From positions 1-64,000 of the forward strand of contig JAZULT010000076.1 of the NCBI GenBank assembly GCA_045603225.1: 64,000 nucleotides of DNA. The letters run 5' to 3'. The translations under genes and the position numbers were made by a program. Source of the stretch: RGIG9115 sp045603225 (GTDB lineage Bacteria; Bacillota; Clostridia; UBA1381). A model generated the notes under the pieces. It was not told where the DNA came from and made no database searches. It was given only the letters and a program-made list of their open reading frames with translations. This document shows, in pieces, positions 46,364 through 54,166 of the stretch. The stretch's first letter is position 1. Every line of letters starts with the position of its first letter.

Positions 46364-47473
46364 TTACTGTCTCACGTTATCTATGTATGCAACCTTAATA
46401 CAAGTTCGTCCGCCTTCTTTATCAAGAGCAGTATATATCACCTTTTTATTGTCAGGAGACATCTGCGGATGCGGATGACACGGGTGTATTGCCGTCATGT
46501 GCGGCATATCAATCACTGATTCAATTCCTGTTTCTCTGTCTATAACAACAACCTCGCTCTGAAACGGTGCATATTGTGTATCTGCAAGCAGATATCTTCC
46601 GTCCTGAGATACACCGACATGCCAATATTTAAATTCCGAATACAACAATTCATATTCTGCAGTCTGTACATCAGCGTAACATATACCTGTCGGCTTCAAC
46701 GAAGATACAGGATACTTTACAAAATAGATTCCTTTTCCGTCAGGTGACCACATTTCATGCCCGAAACAGTCACCAACATTCCCTTTCTCGTCAAGTCTTT
46801 GCTTTGCAATGTTATATGCATCTTTTTTTCTGTGATTATAAATCCACAATCTGTTCGGTATGTAAAACGTTTCCCCTTCATGAGCAAAGAAAAATAAATC
46901 TTTATCAAGGGGAGATATCATAAGATGATCCGCCTCATATAACGGCTTTGCAAACATTACTTCATATAACTTTTCAACCTCTCCTGTTTGCATATTAAGC
47001 CTGAAAAAAACTGTAGGTCTGTTATTACCTGCCACAAAAAACGAAGCATATTCTCCTGATTTCGTCAAATGCAATCCGTCAAATACAGCTTTTCTTTCTC
47101 CGTCTCCAAACGAATATCCATCTTCTGTAATATAAATATTGTTTTCGTATATACACGTCGTCTCACCGGAAACAACATCAGTAGAAAACACCCCATCCGT
47201 AGTTGTATAGTAAACAAAATTACCTCTCACTTCCACAAATGTCATTATATGGTTTACCTTTGCAATCGATGTTATACTGTTATCCTTAAGTGATATTTTT
47301 ACTATTTCAGCGTCATAATACTCATTCTTATCAATAGGATAGTTCATTCTTTCATTTTCAGAACGAACAGCTACAAATGTATCATTGTCTATCCATTTAT
47401 TTGTAACATAATATCCTGAAGTATAAAATAATCGGTCATCTTTTATTATTTCGATTCTTTCTGTTTTAATCAT
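46364..47473 (-). CDS. PL22-like (oligogalacturonate lyase family) beta-propeller protein
   Basis: A 369-residue cytoplasmic protein (no signal peptide) with repeated propeller blades such as FGHEMWSPDGKGIYFVKYP, KYWHVGVSQDGRYLLADT and HPHPQMSPDNKKVIY. This recalls PL22, which splits unsaturated digalacturonate by beta-elimination using a metal ion held by three His and a Gln. His239 in GHEMW fits the catalytic base position. The cluster H330-P-C-H333-P-H335 fits the metal site, with His where the described family enzyme has Gln (recalled, not checked). It is the first gene of its operon and diverges from the AraC regulator. A substrate other than oligogalacturonate is quite possible. Confidence 0.7.
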   Translation of the reverse strand: MIKTERIEIIKDDRLFYTSGYYVTNKWIDNDTFVAVRSENERMNYPIDKNEYYDAEIVKISLKDNSITSIAKVNHIMTFVEVRGNFVYYTTTDGVFSTDVVSGETTCIYENNIYITEDGYSFGDGERKAVFDGLHLTKSGEYASFFVAGNNRPTVFFRLNMQTGEVEKLYEVMFAKPLYEADHLMISPLDKDLFFFAHEGETFYIPNRLWIYNHRKKDAYNIAKQRLDEKGNVGDCFGHEMWSPDGKGIYFVKYPVSSLKPTGICYADVQTAEYELLYSEFKYWHVGVSQDGRYLLADTQYAPFQSEVVVIDRETGIESVIDMPHMTAIHPCHPHPQMSPDNKKVIYTALDKEGGRTCIKVAYIDNVRQ

Positions 47474-47796
47474 ACTTACTTCCCCATTACTAATATTTTC
47501 AAAATAAATATCTCAATATCGTCTTGTAATTAAAGTATAGCATATTTTCATATATTTTCAAGTGTTAAAATTTTACTGATGTTTAATAAAAAAATCAGTT
47601 TTTACGTATTTTTTACTTTTTAGAAAGCATCAGAAAATCACAATTTTTTTATTAAGATAAAATAAATGCTTATTTTTCAATAATTATAAAAGTAAAAATT
47701 ACGTTTTTTCGCCTTTTTTATGTTTTTTCTTTTAAACGTATTGACTTTTATTATTATTTATAGTAAAATGAAGAAAATATATGGAGGAACTGAATT
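47474..47796. promoter_or_regulatory. Divergent regulatory region between PL22-like operon and AraC gene
   Basis: A gene-free, very A/T-rich gap. Minus-strand promoter: TTGAAA (47561-47556), 16 bases, TATACT (47539-47534). Plus-strand promoter: TTGACT (47741-47746), 17 bases, TAAAAT (47764-47769), with GGAGGA (47783-47788) before the ATG at 47797. Between them the word AAAAGTAAAAAWTACG occurs on the minus strand (47620-47605) and on the plus strand (47688-47703), about 83 bases apart. These are candidate operators for the regulator encoded alongside. Confidence 0.65.
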
Positions 47797-50205
47797 ATGA
47801 TTTTTTTTACTCAGGAACCGATGTCTGCTCTGCAATATTCCGAAAACGATGAATTCCCTATAGCTGAAAGAATAGGTCCACTACCTTCACATTTAAAAAA
47901 CACCATTCAGAGAAAACATAATATTGGCATAGTCATAAATACCGTACTCAAAATGCTGAAAGAACATAAGTACGATAATAAAGATATGTTAATCGATATA
48001 ATAGATAAAGTACTGTCTGCAAGATTTAATGATATTAACAGCGAATTTTACGGTATATTTCCATACGATTACTACGAATCACCCGAAGATTTTCACGTTC
48101 CCGATTACGATTATCAAGCCACCATCCTCGTTCCTCTTATTGAAATTTACTTTGAATTCGGAAGCATCCTGCCTAAAGAAATTACAGACAAGATTAAAAA
48201 TGCATGCCTTACTACAGCATTCGCTCTGACTTATGTTCAGGATTATATTGATACTCATAATATAGTTCTTGAAATTCTATGTCTGATATGCATCGGAGAA
48301 AATTTTGACAACCTGGAAATTTTCAACGCCGGGATTCATAAACTCCATACCCTCGTATACTTTACATTATATAACGATTCATTTATGGAATACAATCACC
48401 CCGAAAAAATCCTTACTTCTGCCGAAGGAATTAATTACTTCAAACAGTATATAAAAGACACGAACAGTCTTATAGGGATACAGGAGTTGGAAAACAGTAT
48501 CTTTACCTGTTTTTACACTCATTTCAATCCAAAGTTGATGCAATGGTCAGGACCTTTATCAATAATAGAAAATTCACTGTTTCTTTCCGATGATTACATA
48601 AAAAGAATAAAATCTATAACAAATCAGAATAATTTAAAAGGTCTCAGGATTCCGAAAGACTACTATCATTTCTCCCCTACCAGCGGAAACAAATTTGTTC
48701 AGACTCTTACTTCCAGAGGTTTTTCATATCCTCATTGGAAGTTCAGCCTTGTTGCATCCTCATACAATACTGCAACATATTCGCTCGGAAGCTTTAACCA
48801 TGATGATATGTGGAGCAGACGAAAACCGTGTATCGGATTCTTCGGCACTCCCGAAGAACCGTATTGCATATACATGAGATGTATGCTTAATAATGAAGAT
48901 TTCAGTTCCGGTGCTTTTCATTCCGTTCAGCACAAAGGTAGTCTGCTCGGACATATCGGTTTTTCAACAAACAGAGGATTCAAAAACCTTGATATGGATT
49001 GCAAAAAAATCTATAAAATGCGTGACTTGAGAATACGTCTTCAAATTGACGGAAATACATCAGTTCTTAACTATTCAAAAAACAATGAGACAATCTCTGT
49101 TATGTACAACCATCTTTCAATTATATTCCGATTGCACTACGCACAGTTTAACGGACACAAAGCAAATTATCAGATTACTACATTGCAAAACTCGTTCTGC
49201 ATTGATATAATTCTGTACAGCGGAGAAGAAACAGATCTGGATTTAAGTGAAATTGATGAAGCAATCACCGCATTTTCTCTGTCTATGGGAACAAATAAAA
49301 ATTATCATATGCCTGACGTCAGAACATATAATGAAAACAATTTACTCATTTCAGAATGCTTTCTCAAGGATTTATCCATAAAACTCGAAACCCCCTCAAA
49401 ACCAAATCCTATAGAAATTATTTTTTCACGCGACAGGCAATATATTAATAATACAAGAATAGAAACATACGCAGACAAAACAAAGAAATTTTCAGGGCAA
49501 CACAGATTTATCGCAAAAAACAATACGTCTGAAATGCCTCTTATTCCTATAGGCGAAAGTACCGAAAATAAAGCTTTCTTGAAAAAAATAGATGCTCTTG
49601 ACCAACAAACTCTTGAGAAAATATCTTCATCACTAAGTAAAACTCTTAATGAATTGAATAATTATTCAATCAACATCGCACAGCGTTATTCTGTTCATAT
49701 TCTTATGAAGCTTTTTGACGCAGCAAAAAAATATGATGTACGTTTTGAAAATCTGATAGAAAAAAAATATTCTCACATATACGATAAAATAAGTTACACA
49801 ACAAAACAAAGCCAGATGAAAAAAATCCTTTCAGATACTGTAGAAAAAATTATAACTGATTATAATAAGTTCCAGATATCAACAAAAAAATCAGACAACA
49901 TTAATAAAATTATTGAAATAATACACTCAGAATACCAAAAGCCTTATCTATCACTTCAGGAAATTTCATTAAGACTTAATTTATCAGAGTCATATATAAG
50001 CAGAGAATTTCACTCAACTATAGGTCAAAGCTATACTGCTTATCTGTTAAAAATCCGTATTGAAAAGGCAAAATCACTTATTTCCGAAGGAACTAACCTT
50101 AAAGATATACCTAAATTGTGCGGATATTATTCATTCCGCACATTCAGTGATTCGTTCAAACGATACACCGGAAGTACTCCCAAAAAGTTCCAACGAAAAC
50201 GATAA
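47797..50205 (+). CDS. AraC-family regulator with an enzyme-derived N-terminal domain
   Basis: An 802-residue soluble regulator with no membrane segment. The C-terminal 105 residues are a standard AraC double helix-turn-helix (LSLQEISLRLNLSESYISRE, then CGYYSFRTFSDSFKRYTGST). Residues 1 to about 540 are not a known sensor type. They align along their length with the cytoplasmic toroid enzyme at 54167-55891: YSLGSFNHDDMWSRRKPCIG matches FSLGTFNREEFWNQRRHFIG, and MQWSGPLS matches LQLSGPHS. A charged helical linker (about 560-690) joins the two parts. The enzyme's GPHSRAY is GPLSIIE here, so the domain may bind sugar without cutting it. It diverges from the PL22-like operon and faces the glycosidase operon. 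Confidence 0.88.
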   Translation: MIFFTQEPMSALQYSENDEFPIAERIGPLPSHLKNTIQRKHNIGIVINTVLKMLKEHKYDNKDMLIDIIDKVLSARFNDINSEFYGIFPYDYYESPEDFHVPDYDYQATILVPLIEIYFEFGSILPKEITDKIKNACLTTAFALTYVQDYIDTHNIVLEILCLICIGENFDNLEIFNAGIHKLHTLVYFTLYNDSFMEYNHPEKILTSAEGINYFKQYIKDTNSLIGIQELENSIFTCFYTHFNPKLMQWSGPLSIIENSLFLSDDYIKRIKSITNQNNLKGLRIPKDYYHFSPTSGNKFVQTLTSRGFSYPHWKFSLVASSYNTATYSLGSFNHDDMWSRRKPCIGFFGTPEEPYCIYMRCMLNNEDFSSGAFHSVQHKGSLLGHIGFSTNRGFKNLDMDCKKIYKMRDLRIRLQIDGNTSVLNYSKNNETISVMYNHLSIIFRLHYAQFNGHKANYQITTLQNSFCIDIILYSGEETDLDLSEIDEAITAFSLSMGTNKNYHMPDVRTYNENNLLISECFLKDLSIKLETPSKPNPIEIIFSRDRQYINNTRIETYADKTKKFSGQHRFIAKNNTSEMPLIPIGESTENKAFLKKIDALDQQTLEKISSSLSKTLNELNNYSINIAQRYSVHILMKLFDAAKKYDVRFENLIEKKYSHIYDKISYTTKQSQMKKILSDTVEKIITDYNKFQISTKKSDNINKIIEIIHSEYQKPYLSLQEISLRLNLSESYISREFHSTIGQSYTAYLLKIRIEKAKSLISEGTNLKDIPKLCGYYSFRTFSDSFKRYTGSTPKKFQRKR

Positions 50206-50582
50206 TGTTGAGCAGACTACTTTCAGAAAATTACTATCTCGGCATAAAGTGTCTAAATAGTATGAAAATAACCATAAATTTTGTCAAAAGTATAGGTGAG
50301 TCTATTTGCAAACGCAAACCGGGGCTGTTTTAAAAGTCTCATTATATTTGTCTGTTCTGCAACTTTAGTAGAATACAGCAATTTGTTTTGCATATAGGAA
50401 TTTTATAACACCTATACAAATTGGCAAAATTATTAATACATATTCTTTGATACAATTGAAATTGTTTTCTTCAACCATGTTAGTGAATAGGTCTTCATCA
50501 AAGCCCTGCGATATGGTGTTTGTCGAGACTTAAAATATTTTTTGAATACAGATTTTAGGAATTAACATAAAAACTCGACCAC

Positions 50583-50626
50583 GTCAAGGGTAAATGCACG
50601 TCCTCACGTAGGAGAGCGCTCTTGAC
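50583..50626 (+). repeat. Nested inverted repeat overlapping a -35 box
   Basis: GTCAAGGG (50583-50590) pairs with CTCTTGAC (50619-50626), and inside it TCCT pairs with AGGA around CACGT. It is noticeably richer in G+C than its surroundings. Its right arm contains most of the -35 hexamer of the promoter that follows. Confidence 0.55.
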
Positions 50627-50650
50627 ATGCTCGCATTTTTATGTTATATT
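50622..50650 (+). promoter_or_regulatory. Orphan consensus promoter
   Basis: A perfect TTGACA (50622-50627), exactly 17 bases and TATATT (50645-50650) form one of the best sigma-A promoters in the window, on the plus strand. No gene follows; the next feature is a hairpin at the expected start of transcription. It could drive a small RNA or be the leftover promoter of a lost element. Confidence 0.65.
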
Positions 50651-50656
50651 GTAGCT

Positions 50657-50692
50657 AAGGGACAAAATCCTGAAATACGGATTTCATCCCTT
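50657..50692 (+). ncRNA. Hairpin at the start of the orphan transcript
   Basis: AAGGGA-ca-AAATCC and GGATTT-ca-TCCCTT pair perfectly around a symmetric two-base bulge, with an 8-base loop. The stem begins about 7 bases after the -10 box, so it would form the extreme 5' end of the RNA. It is a candidate small RNA or stabilising stem, not an assigned family. Confidence 0.4.
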
Positions 50693-50912
50693 TAACAACA
50701 CTTAGATTATATTATCATTTTGGAGTTTACACAAAATCGGGGACATACCCTAAATTATCGGACATATCAATCTCTGCTTCTAAAAATAATTATAGCAGAA
50801 ATATTCCACGAAGTCAAGTTTTTTGCAGTTAAATGCAAAAACTTTTATTTTTCTACAAAAATTGCAATTTTTCTACCTTGCGTCATCTGTAATACCTCAT
50901 GTAATAAAAAGA

Positions 50913-50961
50913 AAAAAGCTTCATACCTTGTGTCATAAAAACACAAAATATGAAACTTTTT
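50913..50961. terminator. Long A/T-rich hairpin, likely bidirectional terminator
   Basis: AAAAAG-c-TTCATA-cc-TTGTGT and ACACAA-aa-TATGAA-a-CTTTTT pair with symmetric mismatches (18 pairs). On the minus strand the stem ends in CTTTTTTCTTTTT, as expected for termination of the glycosidase gene that stops at 51020. It can also serve the plus strand. Confidence 0.65.
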
Positions 50962-51019
50962 AATTTATTATCTGTTATTCTAACATTTTTCGCCACATAA
51001 AGCCGAAAAGTCTGATTTG

Positions 51020-54000
51020 TCAATTCGATTCGACATATCTTATAACTTCAGAAGAAAGATTCCGAGAAATTAAATCAGTACAAACATAAGCTTCTACAGC
51101 CTCCACACTTCCTCTTCCATCCATAGATATACGTATTGTATTTTTCATGTATGGCGGCATAGTAAGATAGTCATAGAAATAGTTGCTTACATCTCCCGTA
51201 CTGCTGACAACACGTATTACAACCACGCCGGTTGTAAATGTAGCTTCGTTGTTTGTAACAGAAACCTTTCCGTTCACATATCCGTTATCAAGCGACATTT
51301 CATCAATTGATATTGTAAACGGAAGCTTTTCGGCAACAGTTATTATTCTTCCTGCACTTTCGGCACCTGTTTCTGAAACTGCACGTACAAGATACGTTCC
51401 TGCTGATAAATAAGTATAGCTTGTGCCTGTTTCCTTAGCAATAAGTGATGCTTCTCCTGCCGGTGTAATTCTGTAGATGTTTGCATGAGTGTAACTGTCA
51501 GTTGAATACGTCCAGTTAATTGTTTTCGCACTCTCGTCAAGGAATATCGAATCAATTTCAGCATTTTCCTTATCGCCTATATATGCTTTCACAAGCTGAG
51601 GAACATGTCCTTCAAGAGAAAGTGTAGCAATATCCTTTTCGCCTGTAATAAGGTTAATCATTGACGTACACTTTTTACCGTTATAATACACTGCAACATT
51701 CTTTACATTATCGTAAGTAAGGCTTGAAACATTAAGAAGTATTTCCTTATTATTTATAACATATGACCAGTCCATATCAGTCGGTGCGTTTCCTGTTGCT
51801 TCATCAACAAGTGTAACCTCAGAAATACCAAACTCTGCAAAATAATCGCTCACCGTCTTGGTATCAAGCTTATAGCTTTTAGCCACAAGCACACTGTTGT
51901 CACGGCTGTTTTTATACTCATTATAAGCAAGAAGCTCGCCGCTGTAAATTATTTTGCCTTCAAAATTACTCAGTGCTTCAAATGTCTCATCGGTTCCGTA
52001 TGCCACATCAGGCATTACGACAACATCGTACTCTGAAAGCTTTTCAATGCTTCTGTCTGAAACAACTCCAACCTTCTGACCGCTGTTTAAAATAGTTTTA
52101 TATGTATCAAACAATGTTTTCAGATAGTATGAATCATAAAGTCTTGATGACTTTGAATAGAAAATTGCAACCTTCGGCTGTGCCTGCTGAATTTTACTCA
52201 TTTCGGCATTAAGTCTTATCAGATCAAGACTTGTTTTTCCTGTTTCTGCAACAGCATCAGGTCTGAACAGAATACTGTTATAGGATGAAGAACTTTCATT
52301 CTGTACTCTGTCCCATATCCATATGGTTGACATACTTCTTCCGTGTGCGGCACCCATCCAGAGATTATTGCGAAGATGTACTCTCTGATTATAACTGAAC
52401 TCCGTATTACCGTCATATATGATATGGTCTTCCGAGTTATAAACAGGCTTATCAAGAACAGACATCTGATAATCATAAAGGAACATTGATTCAAAATAGC
52501 GATTAGGCTCGTCAATGTAGTCCCATGTATCATTTCCTGCCCAGTCAGACGATTCGCCAAGAAGCTCAAGGTCTGTGCCTCTTGCAATCCACTTTGTATC
52601 TGTTTCCTCTTCATTTGATTTTCTGAAATATCCCATCATCTTACTATGGACAGGAACATCGGGAAGATGCTCTTTTACAATATCATAAAGCCATTTATGC
52701 CAGTCGGCAAGAACTTTATCATTAAACATCATCCAGTCGTACGCAAGAGCATTGCGGTATGAAAGATTATTTACCGGCATATTAACCCATGAAAAACCCG
52801 GATAATTTGTACCGTATTTTGCATTGAGATTTTCAATAGTTCCGTGAACCGACTTGAGATATTCCTTAAACTTATCATTGTAAAAAAGATAAAAGTCAGT
52901 AGTTTCAAACAACGGTTCATTTGAAAGGCATATGCTTGTAAGTGCCGGATATCCTTTAAGCTGAGGCAGTAAAGTATCAAGATACGCTTCAAGAACTGCC
53001 AATGCTTCGGGATGATTTATGTTGTATTTCAAGAATCCGGGCGGATTTGAATTATATACCTCTGACGACAAACTATCAATCATATAATGAGGTGATATGA
53101 GAAGCGTTACACCTACATTGTTTTCCTCTCCTTTTTTTAGAACGTTTTTTACATTTGCTATACTTGACGAAGATGGATTGCAATAATATTCCACCGATTC
53201 AAACTCGTCAAAGCTTCCGTTATAGAGAAGATTATCCGTTGTACCCTTTTCACAGAACGTGAATCCATCAAAATGTATGCTATCGGCAAGTCCGTCAACA
53301 AAAAGTCTTACAGTAACATAGTCTGTTCCTGCCGGAACGGTGTACTCATGAGTATATTCCGTCCAATCGTATGTACCTTCTTTAAACTTACAGTCTCTTG
53401 ACCATGTATTTACATTCATGAACGCATTAACAACATTCTCACCCTTTACCATACCCTTAAGTACATATGTTTTTCCCGGCGTAACGGCTACTGACTGATG
53501 CAGAAGAATATAATGGTCATCTTCTTTTTCGGATAAAAAAGTAATCTTTACAGAGCTATTTCCGTCATAGTAAACCGTATCGTCTACTTCATATGTACAA
53601 ACCGGGTCGTTCTTTATAAGCTTATTCCAACCTTTTTTTGAATATACGTGTGTAGGGCCTATCTCCATCTGAATATTATTTGTACCAAAGCCGTAAAAGT
53701 TCGGAATATCGTTAAAAGCCATTCCGCCATGTCCGTAACCGATTGACAGTACAGGCTCTGCTTCGCTTTTAAGCATCGTTCCGCTTGCCGTCAAATTCAT
53801 CATATCCGGTCTTTTAACTGAAAATGCCGTTTTTTCACCGTTAAGGTACGCCTCAAGGTCAGCTTTTGTTTTGGTATAAAGCTCATCCATGCACGAAATA
53901 TTATATGCAATCATTTCGTCCTTGTTGCTTCCGGGATAATTCTTGATATCATCGTTTATATATCCCTCAAAACGTTCAATTGTTTTGTAATTTACAGTTT

Positions 54001-54154
54001 CATAATCTGTCGGTATCCCTGCCGTTTTACATCTGTCAAGAAGTGATTTTAACGTTGAAATCTCTTCAGAGTAGTCAACAGATTCTACTGCATGCACCGT
54101 TGGAACAAAGCCGAGCGTCATGCACAAAGCAAGAATTGAACATATTTTTTTCAA
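51020..54154 (-). CDS. Secreted GH42-like glycosidase with C-terminal FN3-like domain (1044 aa)
   Basis: Signal peptide (MKKICSILALCMTLGFVPTV), helical domain with CKTAGIPTDYE (about 30-110), barrel start LSIGYGHGG (about 137), inserted binding module (about 180-308), acid/base Glu413 (SNEPLFE) and nucleophile Glu575 (NSEDH). The LWMGAAHGRS strand, a Rossmann-like domain from about 663 (KVAIFYSKSS), a beta domain, an FN3-like domain (about 855-925, starting near SIFLDESAKTINWTYS) and a last domain of 100 residues follow. The start codon is TTG, with AAGGGGGAG five bases upstream, an unusual but well-placed start. It follows the toroid enzyme gene by 12 bases, and the two are surely co-transcribed. 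No SLH domain is present. Confidence 0.85.
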   Translation of the reverse strand: MKKICSILALCMTLGFVPTVHAVESVDYSEEISTLKSLLDRCKTAGIPTDYETVNYKTIERFEGYINDDIKNYPGSNKDEMIAYNISCMDELYTKTKADLEAYLNGEKTAFSVKRPDMMNLTASGTMLKSEAEPVLSIGYGHGGMAFNDIPNFYGFGTNNIQMEIGPTHVYSKKGWNKLIKNDPVCTYEVDDTVYYDGNSSVKITFLSEKEDDHYILLHQSVAVTPGKTYVLKGMVKGENVVNAFMNVNTWSRDCKFKEGTYDWTEYTHEYTVPAGTDYVTVRLFVDGLADSIHFDGFTFCEKGTTDNLLYNGSFDEFESVEYYCNPSSSSIANVKNVLKKGEENNVGVTLLISPHYMIDSLSSEVYNSNPPGFLKYNINHPEALAVLEAYLDTLLPQLKGYPALTSICLSNEPLFETTDFYLFYNDKFKEYLKSVHGTIENLNAKYGTNYPGFSWVNMPVNNLSYRNALAYDWMMFNDKVLADWHKWLYDIVKEHLPDVPVHSKMMGYFRKSNEEETDTKWIARGTDLELLGESSDWAGNDTWDYIDEPNRYFESMFLYDYQMSVLDKPVYNSEDHIIYDGNTEFSYNQRVHLRNNLWMGAAHGRSMSTIWIWDRVQNESSSSYNSILFRPDAVAETGKTSLDLIRLNAEMSKIQQAQPKVAIFYSKSSRLYDSYYLKTLFDTYKTILNSGQKVGVVSDRSIEKLSEYDVVVMPDVAYGTDETFEALSNFEGKIIYSGELLAYNEYKNSRDNSVLVAKSYKLDTKTVSDYFAEFGISEVTLVDEATGNAPTDMDWSYVINNKEILLNVSSLTYDNVKNVAVYYNGKKCTSMINLITGEKDIATLSLEGHVPQLVKAYIGDKENAEIDSIFLDESAKTINWTYSTDSYTHANIYRITPAGEASLIAKETGTSYTYLSAGTYLVRAVSETGAESAGRIITVAEKLPFTISIDEMSLDNGYVNGKVSVTNNEATFTTGVVVIRVVSSTGDVSNYFYDYLTMPPYMKNTIRISMDGRGSVEAVEAYVCTDLISRNLSSEVIRYVESN

Positions 54155-54166
54155 GACAACTCCCCC

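Larger units (their letters stand above)
50206..51019. other. Gene-free convergent region with hairpins and possible IS debris
   Basis: No convincing gene lies in these 814 bases. The words GGGGCTGTTTTAAAAGTCTC (from 50321) and GTTTACACAAAATC plus GGGGACATACCC (near 50725) resemble ends of insertion sequences, but no transposase frame survives. The middle holds the hairpins and promoter listed separately. The right part is very A/T-rich and ends in a terminator-like stem. I consider it debris from one or more lost mobile elements. Confidence 0.5.

Noticed and set aside
50321..50345. Complete insertion sequence with terminal repeat
   Set aside because: An IS-like end is suggested, but no matching opposite end, target duplication or transposase frame could be found.
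50720..50938. Plus-strand 72-codon frame in the gene-free region
   Set aside because: A ribosome-like GGAG is present, but the product is low-complexity, resembles nothing known and runs into A/T-rich debris and the terminator stem.
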